Positions 55,990 to 64,000 of a DNA stretch of 64,000 bases are shown piece by piece. The translations under genes and the position numbers were made by a program. The notes under the pieces were generated by a model. That model was given only the letters and a program-made list of their open reading frames with translations. It did not search any database and was not told the origin of the DNA. The stretch spans positions 1 to 64,000 of the forward strand of contig NZ_JAWDIE010000011.1 of NCBI RefSeq assembly GCF_037688875.1, written 5' to 3'. Numbering within the stretch: position 1 is the stretch's first letter; every line of letters begins with the position of its first letter. This stretch comes from Amphibiibacter pelophylacis. GTDB lineage: Bacteria; Pseudomonadota; Gammaproteobacteria; Burkholderiales; Burkholderiaceae_C.

Positions 55990-57579
55990 TCAGCCCCCCG
56001 AAACCTCCTCCGCCACAGCCGCATCCACCGGCAGACGGATCAGGTGATCGAAGGCCGACAGCGCGGCCTTGGCGCCTTCGCCCACCGCGATGACGATCTG
56101 CTTGTAAGGCACGGTGGTGCAGTCGCCCGCCGCAAAAACGCCGGGGATGCTGGTTTCGCCGCGCGGATTCACTTCGATCTCGCCATGGCGCGACAGCGAC
56201 AGCGTGCCCTTGAGCCAGTCGGTGTTGGGCAGCAGGCCGATCTGCACGAAAAGGCCCTGCAGCGCAACCGTGTGCGTCTGGCCGCTGCGGCGGTCGGTGT
56301 ACTCCAGGCCGTTGACCTTCTGGCCGTCGCCCAGCACCGCCGAGGTCTGCGCGTGGGTGATGACGGTGACGTTGGGCAGGCTGCGCAGGCGCGCCTGCAG
56401 CACGGCGTCGGCGCGCAGGGTGTCGGCGAACTCCAGCAGCGTCACGTGTGCGACGATGCCGGCCAGGTCAATGGCCGCCTCCACGCCCGAATTGCCCCCG
56501 CCGATCACCGCCACGCGCTGGCCCTTGAACAGCGGGCCGTCGCAGTGCGGGCAGAAGCACACGCCCTTGCCCTTGTACTGCTGCTCGCCGGGGACGCCCA
56601 GCTCGCGCCAGCGCGCGCCGGTGGACAGCACCACGCTGCGCGCCTTCAGGCTGGCGCCGCTGGACAATCGCACTTCGTGCAGGCCGTCGGCCCCGGCGGG
56701 GATGAGCTGTTCGGCGCGCTGAAGGTTCATCACATCGACCTCGTAGGCCTTGACGTGCTGCTCCATGGCGGCCGCCAGGCGCGGGCCCTCGGTTTCGGGG
56801 ACGGAGATGAAGTTTTCGATGCCCGCCGTGTCCAGCACCTGGCCGCCGAAGCGTTCGGCGACCACGCCCGTGCGGATGCCTTTGCGTGCAGCGTAAATCG
56901 CGGCCGCGGCGCCCGCCGGGCCACCGCCCACGACCAGCACGTCAAAGGCGTCTTTGGTGGCGATTTTTTCGGCCTCTCGCACAGCAGCGCCAGTGTCCAG
57001 TTTCGCCAGGATGTCGGCCACGCCCATGCGGCCCTGACCGAAGGGTTCGCCGTTCAGGTAGACGCTCGGCACGGCCATGATCTGGCGCGACTGCACTTCG
57101 TCCTGGAAGAGCGCGCCATCCACCGTCACGTGGCGGATGCCGGGGTTGAGCACCGCCATCAGGTTCAGCGCCTGCACGACTTCGGGGCAGTTCTGGCAGG
57201 TCAGCGACATGTAGGTGACGAAATCCCACGAGCCAGGCAGCGCGCGGATGGCGTCGATCTGCTCGGCCTCGATGCGTGGCGGGTGGCCGCCGGCCTGCAG
57301 CAGCGCCAGCACCAGCGAGGTGAACTCGTGCCCCATGGGCAGCCCGGCGAAGCGGATGCCCATGTCCACGCCCGGACGCCCGATGCTGAACGACGGGCGG
57401 CGCGCATCGTCACCATCCAGGCGCACGCTGACCTTATCCGAGCAGGCCGCGATGTCGCCCAGCAGCTCGCGCATCCGGGCCGAGGATTCGTCCTCACCCA
57501 GCGTCGCCACCAGTTCCACGGGGTGCTGCAGCTTCTCCAGGTAGGCTTTCAGTTGGGGGATCAGGGCGGCGTCAAGCAT
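55990..57579 (-). CDS. ahpF: Alkyl hydroperoxide reductase subunit F
   Basis: AhpF passes electrons from NADH to AhpC. The 529-residue flavoprotein has the N-terminal tandem thioredoxin fold with redox pair Cys128-Gln-Asn-Cys131. An FAD motif follows (VVGGGPAGAAAAIYAARKG). A thioredoxin-reductase-type disulfide is at Cys343-Pro-His-Cys346, with the NAD site VIGGGNSGVEAA. The last conserved motif is GVFAAGDCTTVP. It lies 107 bp after ahpC, with a strong hairpin terminator between them and its own GAGGTGA ribosome-binding site. Confidence 0.97.
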   Translation of the reverse strand: MLDAALIPQLKAYLEKLQHPVELVATLGEDESSARMRELLGDIAACSDKVSVRLDGDDARRPSFSIGRPGVDMGIRFAGLPMGHEFTSLVLALLQAGGHPPRIEAEQIDAIRALPGSWDFVTYMSLTCQNCPEVVQALNLMAVLNPGIRHVTVDGALFQDEVQSRQIMAVPSVYLNGEPFGQGRMGVADILAKLDTGAAVREAEKIATKDAFDVLVVGGGPAGAAAAIYAARKGIRTGVVAERFGGQVLDTAGIENFISVPETEGPRLAAAMEQHVKAYEVDVMNLQRAEQLIPAGADGLHEVRLSSGASLKARSVVLSTGARWRELGVPGEQQYKGKGVCFCPHCDGPLFKGQRVAVIGGGNSGVEAAIDLAGIVAHVTLLEFADTLRADAVLQARLRSLPNVTVITHAQTSAVLGDGQKVNGLEYTDRRSGQTHTVALQGLFVQIGLLPNTDWLKGTLSLSRHGEIEVNPRGETSIPGVFAAGDCTTVPYKQIVIAVGEGAKAALSAFDHLIRLPVDAAVAEEVSGG

Positions 57580-57599
57580 GGTTCACCTCATCAGGATTC

Positions 57600-57637
57600 A
57601 AAAAAAAGCGCCTGCGCCGGACAGACCGGCGCGGCGC
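57600..57637 (-). terminator. Intrinsic terminator between ahpC and ahpF
   Basis: On the minus strand GCGCC-GCGCCGG pairs with CCGGCGC-GGCGC (12 bp with one bulged A) around a TCTGT loop, and eight T follow. It should end most ahpC transcripts, leaving ahpF to read-through or its own promoter and so producing more AhpC than AhpF. Confidence 0.88.
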
Positions 57638-57686
57638 ATGGACCGGCTGGCAAAGCGCCAGATGGTCCGGGCCCAAGGGCCTGCGA

Positions 57687-58250
57687 TCAGATCTTGCCGA
57701 CCAGGTCCAGGCTGGGGGCCAGCGTTTCGGCGCCCGGCGTCCACTTGGCGGGGCAGACTTCGCCCGGGTGAGCGGCGATGTACTGGGCGGCCTGCACCTT
57801 GCGCAGCAGCTCGTTGGCGTCACGGCCGATGCCGTTGTCGTGGATTTCGCACAGCTTGATCTGGCCTTCGGGGTTGATCACGAAGGTGCCACGCAGCGCC
57901 AGGCCCTCTTCTTCGATCATCACGCCGAAGTTGCGGGTGATGGTGCCCGTCGGGTCGCCGATCAGCGGGTAGGCGATCTTTTTGATCGTGTCCGACGTGT
58001 CGTGCCAGGCCTTGTGCGTGAAGTGGGTGTCGGTGGACACGCCGTAAATTTCCACGCCCAGCGATTTGAAGGTGCTGTAGTGGTCGGCCAGATCGCCCAG
58101 TTCGGTCGGGCACACGAAAGTGAAGTCGGCCGGGTAGAAGAACATCACAGACCACTTGCCCTTCAGGCTGTCCTGCGTCACAGGCACGAACTTGCCGTTG
58201 TGATAGGCGGTGGCAGAGAAAGGCTTGATTTCGGTGTTGATCAGGGACAT
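57687..58250 (-). CDS. ahpC: Alkyl hydroperoxide reductase subunit C (2-Cys peroxiredoxin)
   Basis: AhpC reduces peroxides and is recycled by AhpF. The 187-residue protein has the peroxidatic Cys47 in DFTFVCPTELGDL and the resolving Cys166 in GEVCPAKW. The GGLG-like and YF-like sensitivity segments are represented by the RDANELLRKVQAAQYI region. The length is identical to the family norm. ATG 58250 is preferred to the start 42 bases upstream, which adds residues unrelated to AhpC. Confidence 0.98.
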   Translation of the reverse strand: MSLINTEIKPFSATAYHNGKFVPVTQDSLKGKWSVMFFYPADFTFVCPTELGDLADHYSTFKSLGVEIYGVSTDTHFTHKAWHDTSDTIKKIAYPLIGDPTGTITRNFGVMIEEEGLALRGTFVINPEGQIKLCEIHDNGIGRDANELLRKVQAAQYIAAHPGEVCPAKWTPGAETLAPSLDLVGKI

Positions 58251-58282
58251 GGTCGTTGAAGCGAACAGTTGATAAGGCCAAA

Positions 58283-58332
58283 AATATAGCACAAACCGAG
58301 GGAAAACCCTTTATTTGATAGTGAAAAGCTAT
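58283..58332 (-). promoter_or_regulatory. ahpC promoter with OxyR-type half-site pair
   Basis: A -10 hexamer TATATT (minus strand, 58283-58288) lies about 33 bases before the ahpC ATG. Upstream, at 58318-58332, is ATAG-N7-CTAT, the inner element of the OxyR consensus (ATAG-N7-CTAT-N7-ATAG-N7-CTAT). The second pair is not conserved. The distance to the -10 (about 40 bp) fits an activator contacting RNA polymerase. No good -35 is present, as usual for OxyR promoters. Confidence 0.55.
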
Positions 58333-58365
58333 TCCGACCGCTTAACTGACTCATGCACCACAAAA

Positions 58366-58381
58366 TTAACATGCATGTTAA
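58366..58381. repeat. Perfect 16-bp palindrome TTAACATGCATGTTAA
   Basis: A perfect inverted repeat lies between ahpC and the toxin remnant, 140 bp upstream of the HigA-like gene. Antitoxins of this family bind palindromes near the toxin-antitoxin promoter, so this may be the operator of the original module. Confidence 0.7.
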
Positions 58382-58399
58382 CATTCAATCCTGATCTAA

Positions 58400-58528
58400 C
58401 GTATCCAGTTCTTTGTTGTGGACCAGAGGATCGTGATCCTTCACGGCTTCATCAAGAAAACACCAGCCACACCGCAGGCCGAACTAAAAATCGCCCGCAA
58501 ACGCATGAAGGAGGTTCACCGTGTCTGA
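58400..58528 (+). pseudogene. C-terminal remnant of a HigB/Gp49-type toxin gene
   Basis: The frame ending at TGA 58526-58528 encodes VDQRIVILHGFIKKTPATP and then AELKIARKRMKEV. This is the conserved C-terminus of RelE/HigB-type (phage Gp49-like) toxins. A TAA stop at 58397-58399 and the lack of any homologous sequence upstream show the N-terminal two thirds are gone. It overlaps the antitoxin start by eight bases, the normal toxin-first arrangement of HigBA. It is probably non-functional. Confidence 0.8.
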
Positions 58529-58838
58529 CACTGAGCAGTTCGCACCTGTTGACTTCGAGCCAGAAGCCTACGCCAGGCAGCGCAGTGCCGCCGATCCGGC
58601 GTTCAAGAGCGCCCATGACGCGCTGGAGGATGAGTTCAGCGCGCTGGATGTCCTGTTGCGGGCCCGCAAGGAGGCCGGTCTCAGCCAGGCGGAAGTCGCG
58701 CAGCGCATGGGCATTGCGCCTGCCTCGCTGGCCCGCATCGAAAGCAGCGTCGGCAACCGGCGCCATGCGCCGTCGCTCTCAACGCTGAGACGCTATGCGC
58801 AGGCCTGCGGCAAACGCCTGGCACTGCGTCTGGACTGA
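58521..58838 (+). CDS. HigA-like antitoxin (XRE helix-turn-helix)
   Basis: The 105-residue protein has a C-terminal Cro/C1-type helix-turn-helix (about 45-98): RKEAGLSQAEVAQRMGIA and then SLARIESS, followed by SLSTLRRYAQACGKRLAL. The N-terminus is acidic, as in HigA proteins. It starts with GTG at 58521 after GAAGGAGGTTCACC, a very strong ribosome-binding site, inside the end of the toxin remnant. It is an orphan antitoxin, which could still regulate transcription or protect against an external toxin. Confidence 0.88.
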   Translation: MSDTEQFAPVDFEPEAYARQRSAADPAFKSAHDALEDEFSALDVLLRARKEAGLSQAEVAQRMGIAPASLARIESSVGNRRHAPSLSTLRRYAQACGKRLALRLD

Positions 58839-58875
58839 ATCGCCCTCGGCAGCAGGGCACCGCCGCTCTCCAGAC

Positions 58876-59910
58876 TCACCCCCCCATCCCCGGCCCCACC
58901 GTTTCGGCGCCATGGCGCATCTGGCGGCCCTGGACCAGCTCGTTCAGAATCTCGTGATACAGCGCCAGCCGGCGGGGCGAAAGACGCCCAGCGGCCACAG
59001 CGGCGCTGACCGCGCAGCCGGGCTCGTGGCCGTGACGGCAATCCAGAAAGCGGCAGTCGGGGCTGAGGCGGGCGATGTCGGGCATGAGCCCGCCCAGGGC
59101 GTCTGGCGCCACGTGCTGCAGGCCAAACTCCTGGAAGCCCGGAGAATCCAGCAGCGCAGGCACCGGCCAGCCGTCCTGCGGATGCGCGCTGGCGCCCTCG
59201 GGCACGAAAAGCCGCGTGTGCGTGGTGGTGTGGCGGCCGGAGTTGAGCGCCTGCGAAATCTCGCCCGTCACCGCCTGCGCCTGGGGCACCAGCAGGTTGA
59301 CCAGCGTGCTTTTGCCCGTGCCGCTGGGCCCCAGCACCAGCACGCGCTGCCCGGCCAGCAGGGGCTCCAGCAGCGCTTTGGCCGCATCGGGCTGCTGCGC
59401 CAGCGACAGGCGGTGCACGGCCACGCCCATATCGGCGTAAGGCTGCAGGCGCGCATGGGCCGCGTCGGCGCCGGGCAGGTCGGACTTGTTGAAGAGGATG
59501 TCGGCCGCGATGTCCGCCGACTGCGCCGCGATCAGCGCGCGCGCCAGCTGGCTTTCGCTGAACACGGGCTCGACCGCGACCATGATCCACAGCCGGTCCA
59601 CATTGGCCGCGAACGATTTGCTGCGCCACAGATCCTGCCGGTAAAGCAGGTTGCTGCGCGGCTGGACGGATTCGATGACCGCGCCATCGCCCGTCGGCCG
59701 CCACAGCACGCGGTCGCCGACCACGGTCTCGCTTTTCTTGCCGCGCGAGTGCGCGTGCATCGTCTCGCCGCTGCGCGTGCGCATCAGATCATGGCGACCA
59801 TGGCTGGCGACGATCCAGCCCTCCTGCAGGCTGGCGTCGGGTGCGGCGACGGGTTTTTTCCCGGAGCCCGGCCGACCCGAGCCCGCGCTGCGGGGCTGGC
59901 GCGGCGCCAT
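58876..59910 (-). CDS. rsgA: Ribosome small subunit-dependent GTPase RsgA
   Basis: RsgA (YjeQ/EngC) assists maturation of the 30S ribosomal subunit. The 344-residue protein has an OB-fold (about 30-100). A circularly permuted G domain follows, with motifs in the order G4 NKSD (about 141), G1 GPSGTGKST (about 195), and G3 DSPG (about 254). A C-terminal zinc finger (CRFLDCRHGHEPGC) completes it. The first 25 residues are Gly/Lys/Pro-rich. The ATG overlaps the stop of the M48 peptidase gene by one base (TGATG on the minus strand). Confidence 0.96.
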   Translation of the reverse strand: MAPRQPRSAGSGRPGSGKKPVAAPDASLQEGWIVASHGRHDLMRTRSGETMHAHSRGKKSETVVGDRVLWRPTGDGAVIESVQPRSNLLYRQDLWRSKSFAANVDRLWIMVAVEPVFSESQLARALIAAQSADIAADILFNKSDLPGADAAHARLQPYADMGVAVHRLSLAQQPDAAKALLEPLLAGQRVLVLGPSGTGKSTLVNLLVPQAQAVTGEISQALNSGRHTTTHTRLFVPEGASAHPQDGWPVPALLDSPGFQEFGLQHVAPDALGGLMPDIARLSPDCRFLDCRHGHEPGCAVSAAVAAGRLSPRRLALYHEILNELVQGRQMRHGAETVGPGMGG

Positions 59911-61232
59911 CAGGCGGCCCCTGCCGTCTGGGCCTCAAGCCCGGGCGTCAGACGCGGCAGTCGGGCCAGCGCGGCCAGGCGCTCGGACGCGGGCGGGTGC
60001 GAGTAATAAAAGCGCGCATAAACCGGATCGGGCGTCAGCGTCGAGGCGTTGTCGCGGTAGAGCTTGAGCAGCGCGCTGCGCAGCGCGTCGCGGTCGGCGT
60101 GGGCGCTGGCGTAGGCATCCGCCTCGAACTCGTGGCGGCGCGACAGCCGCGCCGTGAAAGGCGACAGCGCGAAAGTGAATTCGGGCAGCGCCAGCATCAG
60201 AAGGATGAGCAGCGCCGCGTGATCGCGCGGCAGCGTGCCGGGCAGCACGCCCAGGCCAGTGTAGAACCAGCCCTGCTGGCCCACCCAGCCCAGCAGCGCC
60301 AGCAGCGGCAGGCCCAGGCCCAGCGCAATCCCGATCCGCCAGGCGATGTGGTTCAGGCGGAAATGCCCCAGCTCGTGCGCCAGCACGGCATGGGTTTCCT
60401 CGGGGCTGAGCTTGTCGAGCAGCGTGTCGTAAAAGACCACGCGCTTGGCCCGGCCCAGGCCCGTGAAATAGGCGTTGGCGCGCGCGCTGCGGCGGCTGCC
60501 ATCGACCACGAAAACGCCGCGCGACTGAAAGCCGCAGCGCCGCATCAGCGCCTCGATGCCGGCCAGCAGCTCGGCGTCCTTCAAAGGCTCGAAACGGTTG
60601 AAGAGCGGCGCGATCCACAGCGGGAAAATCACCATCATCGCCAGCGTGAACGCCACCCAGATGCCCCAGGCCGCCAGCCACCACAGCGGGCCTGCCGCCG
60701 CCATGGCCCACAGCACCAGCGCGGCCAGCGGTCCGCCGATCAGCAGCGCAAGCAGCAGGCCGCGCGCCTGATCGCTCCAGAAGAGGCGCTGCGTGCTGCG
60801 GTTGAAGCCGTAACGCGCCTCCAGCCGGAAGGTGCTCGCCCAGGAAAAGGGCAGATCAATCAGCGCGCCGACCAGGGCGAAAACGCCCAGCAGCACCAGC
60901 CCGGCCAGCAGCGGGTGCTGCACCAGAAAAGGCTGGGCGGCAATCTGCTCCTGCACCCACTGCAGGCCGCCCGCCAGCGTCCAGCACACCAGCAGCAGCA
61001 CGGCCACTGCCGAACCCAGCAGATCGTGCTGCAGGCGGTCGGCCGTGTAGCGCGCCGCCGTGGCGTGTTTGTCGGGCTCGATGTGTCCGGCAAAATCGGC
61101 GGGCACGTCGTGCTGGTGGCTCAGTACGCTGCGCACCTGGCGCAGGTTGAGCCACGCCTTCAGCCCCAGATTGAAGGAGATGAGCACGGCAAACAGCAGC
61201 GAAAAAATCAGGCTGGGTGTCAGGTCTGGCAT
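59910..61232 (-). CDS. M48 family membrane metallopeptidase (Ste24-like)
   Basis: The 440-residue protein resembles CAAX-type prenyl peptidases of the Ste24/M48A type. It has several transmembrane helices (near residues 5-25, 65-90, 105-125, 150-170, 180-200 and two more after the active site). The zinc site is AHELGHFRLNH, with the third ligand Glu in FEADAYA. The substrate in bacteria is unknown. ATG 61232 is chosen because the preceding in-frame residues are Arg-rich and not membrane-like. It is divergent from orn and overlaps rsgA by one base. Confidence 0.88.
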   Translation of the reverse strand: MPDLTPSLIFSLLFAVLISFNLGLKAWLNLRQVRSVLSHQHDVPADFAGHIEPDKHATAARYTADRLQHDLLGSAVAVLLLVCWTLAGGLQWVQEQIAAQPFLVQHPLLAGLVLLGVFALVGALIDLPFSWASTFRLEARYGFNRSTQRLFWSDQARGLLLALLIGGPLAALVLWAMAAAGPLWWLAAWGIWVAFTLAMMVIFPLWIAPLFNRFEPLKDAELLAGIEALMRRCGFQSRGVFVVDGSRRSARANAYFTGLGRAKRVVFYDTLLDKLSPEETHAVLAHELGHFRLNHIAWRIGIALGLGLPLLALLGWVGQQGWFYTGLGVLPGTLPRDHAALLILLMLALPEFTFALSPFTARLSRRHEFEADAYASAHADRDALRSALLKLYRDNASTLTPDPVYARFYYSHPPASERLAALARLPRLTPGLEAQTAGAA

Positions 61233-61412
61233 GGTGGCAAAGGCGGCGGTGCGCCGCAGGCGGTTCATCGCGGGCCTGAGGCTGCGACAATACGCCATCA
61301 GCCCTGCCCGCATCTGCGCATTGTCAGCCATGACAGGCGCCTTTGCAGAGCGGTACTTTTCCTGCCTTCGCGGCCGACCTGACTTCTGCGCGAAACTTCA
61401 GCGCCATCCATC

Positions 61413-62057
61413 ATGACCGACGCCCCTGCCCCCCACGCCACGCCCGACCCGTCCACCCCGATTGCGCCGGTGTACACGCCCGCCGAAGCCATGCCCGAAG
61501 GCTGGGTGCGCCGCGAGGATCACCTGGTCTGGCTGGATCTGGAAATGACGGGCCTGGAGCCCGCCACCGACCGCATCATCGAGATCGCCGTCATCGTCAC
61601 CGACGCCCAGCTGGACGTGCGCGTGGCCGGGCCGGTTTTCGCCATCCACCAGAGCGACGCCGTGCTCGACACCATGGACGCCTGGAACCGCGGCACGCAC
61701 GGCAAAAGCGGCCTGACGCAGCGCGTGCGCGAGAGCACTTTTTCGGAAGAAGAGGTCGAAGCGCGCGTGCTCGAATGGCTGCGCACCATGGTCCCGGCGG
61801 GCAAAAGCCCGCTGTGCGGCAACACCATCGGGCAGGACCGGCGCTTTCTGAACAAATACATGCCGCGCCTGGAAAATTTCTTCCACTACCGCAACATCGA
61901 TGTCAGCACCCTCAAGGAGCTGGCGCGGCGCTGGAAACCGGCCATCCTGCCCGGCTTTGCCAAGGCGCAGAAGCACACCGCGCTGGCCGATATCCACGAA
62001 TCCATCGACGAGATGCTCTACTACCGCGAGCATTTCATCAACGCGCCCAGGATCTGA
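61413..62057 (+). CDS. orn: Oligoribonuclease
   Basis: Orn degrades 2-5 nt RNAs, including pGpG from cyclic-di-GMP breakdown. The 214-residue protein has the DEDDh exonuclease motifs: WLDLEMTGL (Asp and Glu), NTIGQDRRFL (Asp), and HTALADIHESIDE (His and Asp). It has an N-terminal extension of about 35 Pro/Ala-rich residues before the conserved start; the ATG at 61413 follows CGCCATCC, with no strong ribosome-binding site, so a shorter form is possible. The gene faces away from the M48 gene. Confidence 0.96.
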   Translation: MTDAPAPHATPDPSTPIAPVYTPAEAMPEGWVRREDHLVWLDLEMTGLEPATDRIIEIAVIVTDAQLDVRVAGPVFAIHQSDAVLDTMDAWNRGTHGKSGLTQRVRESTFSEEEVEARVLEWLRTMVPAGKSPLCGNTIGQDRRFLNKYMPRLENFFHYRNIDVSTLKELARRWKPAILPGFAKAQKHTALADIHESIDEMLYYREHFINAPRI

Positions 62058-62064
62058 GCCCACC

Positions 62065-62334
62065 ATGCCCTCTGACGCCCAAAAATGGCAGGACTTCTGG
62101 CACTTCGACGAGGTGCAGGGCCACTCCGTGCATGACTCGGGTCTGCGCGTCATGCTCGATGACGGGGTGGGTGTCGCGGTCAACCCGGCCGAGATCGAAG
62201 CCGCACTGACGCCCAGGCACGGCGCGCACAACGCGGCGGCCATGGTCGCCCGCCTGACCCGGGAAGGCGCACAAATCCTGATCGATCCCTACGCCCGAGG
62301 CTGGCGGAGCACGGCGCGCCCGCAGACCAGCTAG
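62065..62334 (+). CDS. Small protein of unknown function downstream of orn
   Basis: The 89-residue frame starts at ATG 62065, seven bases after the orn stop, suggesting co-transcription. I do not recognise it. The sequence begins with a Trp/Phe-rich KWQDFWHFDEV segment, then a small hydrophilic middle part. It ends in a basic RGWRSTARPQTS. There is no signal peptide or membrane helix. Its codon use matches its neighbours, which supports a real gene. It runs into no obvious terminator. Confidence 0.5.
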   Translation: MPSDAQKWQDFWHFDEVQGHSVHDSGLRVMLDDGVGVAVNPAEIEAALTPRHGAHNAAAMVARLTREGAQILIDPYARGWRSTARPQTS

Positions 62335-62351
62335 AGCCCGCGCTCACCGCA

Positions 62352-64000
62352 TCAGGGCTGGCGCACAGCAGCCCGGTTGGCCGCTTCGATCACGCCCACG
62401 CCCATCAGCGGACCGACCACCTCGCGCAGGGCGCGCGTACCAAAATGCGTTGTGGGCGCCGCTGACGAGCGGCGGTCCGCCCCCGTCGGGTTGCTTTGCG
62501 CGTTGTAGGCATAGTCCTGGTTGGTGGACGTGGGCGTCACGCCATCGGCCTGGTACATGAAGGGCACAAAGCTGACCTGCGGCAGGGCGCTGCGCCCGTA
62601 AGTTTGCAGGTAAACGGTGTCGTAACCCGGGCGCTTCCAGGAAATGGAGGTATCGCCCGCGATCCAGGGCGTGCGGCTGCAGTCGCTGTCCAGACACTGG
62701 GCGCGGCTGGTTCTGTTCAGATCACTGCCGAAGGTCTTGAGCTGGGCCTCGAACGCGGCTTTGTGTCCGCTGGGATTGCCCAGATCGGACTCGCCCTGCA
62801 TCCAGGCCACGCCGACCAGCACGTTGCGCGGGTTCTGCTGCAGGGCCCAGCGCGTGCGCTCCAGCATGTCCAGGTAGAGGCCGGTCTTGCCGCCCTCGTT
62901 GGCCGCGTGGCCGCCCGAAACGCCCCAGCGGGTCCAGGTGCCGGTAGACGTGCCGCCCCGGCTGCCGTCCACGTAGACCCGGGTCAGGCCCGGCGTATAG
63001 GCGCTGTCTGACCCTGTCGTGAAAGCAGCACTGCCACGCGCCGCAGGGACCAGCAGGATGCCCGCATCAGCCGGGATGTATGGCAGCAGCTTTTTGGCCA
63101 GCGACAGGCCCGCGCCCACGGTACCGCCGTACCTGGCCCAGTCACGCTGGCCGTTGCGCACCAGGGTGTGGCTGACGCCGTTTTTCAGGCTGGACCCGGC
63201 CATGTCCTGCACGTGATCCAGGTTGAAGGTGGCCGGGACCACGGTGTGATCGCGCCCGGCCGCGCGGCCCACCTGGACGATACGCGCGTCAGGCGCATCC
63301 AGGCCGTCCGGATCGGCCAGCTCTTCGCCGTAGCCGACCATGTTGGACTGGCCCGCCAGCACCAGCACGTAGTAGTAAGACGGGACTTTGGCCGTGATGG
63401 TGGCTGCAGCCGAGGCAGTAGGCAGTGCATCGGCGATCAGTTCGAAGCGCGGGGAATGGCCCGGGCTGATCAGGGCGTCGTCCAGCGTCAGCAGGCGGCT
63501 TTGGGCGCTGGCCGCTGTGTGGTTGACCTCGAAACGGCCGTTCACGCGCTGCCCATTGGGGGTGACGAAAACGGCGGTGTATGGCGCACTGCGCTCCAGT
63601 TCGGGCAGCTGGCTGGAAAAATCAAAAACCAGACGACGGCCTTTGGCGCCACCGGTCATGGTCACCGCGTTGCTGGAACGGGCGATCTCCACCGTGCTGC
63701 CCGCCCGGCGCAGCGACAGATACACCGGCCCGGGCAGCGACAGGCTGCCCGCGTCAAACAGCACGATCTGGCGCAGCGCCAGCTTTTGCGCGCCCTGCAC
63801 CGAGGCTTTGGCGGGCGACACGGCCGTGCCGTCGTCCAGCGCCAGCGTGAAGCCGCTGTACGTGCCTTTGGACGCGAAATCGGTCGGGCCCACGCGGCTG
63901 AAGCGCGCCACGTCGCGCTGGAAAACCACCGCGTCGCCCGACACCGTGAAGCGCGGCGAGTAGGCCGGTTCCAGCACCCTGCCGTCTCTGGACAGGAACT
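62352..64000 (-). CDS. SASA/DUF303-type esterase (sialate O-acetylesterase-like), 5' end outside the window
   Basis: The minus-strand frame is open to the window edge, so the N-terminus is missing. The visible 549 residues contain an N-terminal, beta-rich, repeated segment (motif SPRF near both residues 15 and 180). An SGNH-type domain then carries the GQSNM motif, WMQGESD, and a late His in THFGTRAL. These match the Ser-His catalytic pair of DUF303/SASA acetylesterases that remove acetyl groups from sugars. It might be secreted, but the signal region is not visible. The in-frame GTG at 63977 is not the start, since homology-like sequence continues upstream of it. It is convergent with the small orn-linked gene. 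Confidence 0.75.
   Translation of the reverse strand, partial: FLSRDGRVLEPAYSPRFTVSGDAVVFQRDVARFSRVGPTDFASKGTYSGFTLALDDGTAVSPAKASVQGAQKLALRQIVLFDAGSLSLPGPVYLSLRRAGSTVEIARSSNAVTMTGGAKGRRLVFDFSSQLPELERSAPYTAVFVTPNGQRVNGRFEVNHTAASAQSRLLTLDDALISPGHSPRFELIADALPTASAAATITAKVPSYYYVLVLAGQSNMVGYGEELADPDGLDAPDARIVQVGRAAGRDHTVVPATFNLDHVQDMAGSSLKNGVSHTLVRNGQRDWARYGGTVGAGLSLAKKLLPYIPADAGILLVPAARGSAAFTTGSDSAYTPGLTRVYVDGSRGGTSTGTWTRWGVSGGHAANEGGKTGLYLDMLERTRWALQQNPRNVLVGVAWMQGESDLGNPSGHKAAFEAQLKTFGSDLNRTSRAQCLDSDCSRTPWIAGDTSISWKRPGYDTVYLQTYGRSALPQVSFVPFMYQADGVTPTSTNQDYAYNAQSNPTGADRRSSAAPTTHFGTRALREVVGPLMGVGVIEAANRAAVRQP

Overview
The window is 64 kb of high-GC DNA (mostly dense, GC-ending coding sequence) from a betaproteobacterium of the order Burkholderiales, most likely Comamonadaceae-like. 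This placement rests on gene content and order: DUF4390-ntrY-ntrX, lapA-lapB, the block hisZ-purA-phosphoribosyltransferase-hfq-hflX-hflK-hflC, and hemC-hemD-hemX divergent from ppc. It is an inference, not a database match. Both tRNA genes encode their CCA ends.

Layout. 1-3.7 kb: DUF4390 protein, then the NtrY/NtrX two-component system, whose regulator has no AAA+ domain. 3.7-6.2 kb: tRNA-Phe, terminator, lapA-lapB (LPS assembly control) and a glycosyltransferase-like protein. 6.3-13.5 kb, minus strand: hisZ, purA, a phosphoribosyltransferase, hfq, hflX, hflK, hflC. 13.6-20.4 kb: an orphan type IV pilin (minus), then ttcA, a DUF4136 lipoprotein, glmU and uvrA (plus). 20.6-37 kb is the accessory surface region. 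It holds a 2258-residue VCBS/SdrD-type adhesin, a broken YqhA-family gene, and a two-partner secretion operon (one tpsB transporter gene followed by two tpsA exoprotein genes). 37.2-43.7 kb: tRNA-Ser, hemCDX (minus), ppc (plus). 43.8-51.6 kb: a fasciclin protein, then a five-gene minus-strand operon (NRAMP-like carrier, PxpA, DUF1445 protein, fused PxpB-PxpC, biotin carboxylase-BCCP) divergent from a GntR-family regulator. 51.6-54.9 kb: flhB-flhA. 55-58.3 kb: aldo/keto reductase, ahpF, ahpC. 58.4-58.8 kb: remnant of a HigB-type toxin with an intact HigA-like antitoxin. 58.9-64 kb: rsgA, an M48 peptidase, orn, a small unknown protein and a secreted-esterase-like protein cut by the window end.

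Two systems stand out. (1) The adhesin gene and the TPS operon, 16 kb apart on opposite strands, both carry 11-bp inverted repeats of the TGGT-N3-ACCA type known from FadR/PdhR-like GntR regulators at their putative promoters. One is a perfect palindrome; two more lie in tandem before tpsB. This suggests one metabolite-sensing regulator controls all large surface proteins here. (2) The pxp-type operon combines the KipI/KipA carboxyltransferase-like fusion with a complete biotin carboxylase-BCCP subunit, a LamB/YcsF amidase, a D-glutamate-cyclase-family protein and an NRAMP relative lacking the metal-binding motifs. I read it as a candidate carboxylation-coupled 5-oxoproline (or related lactam) uptake and utilisation system. 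Both ideas are inferences to be tested.
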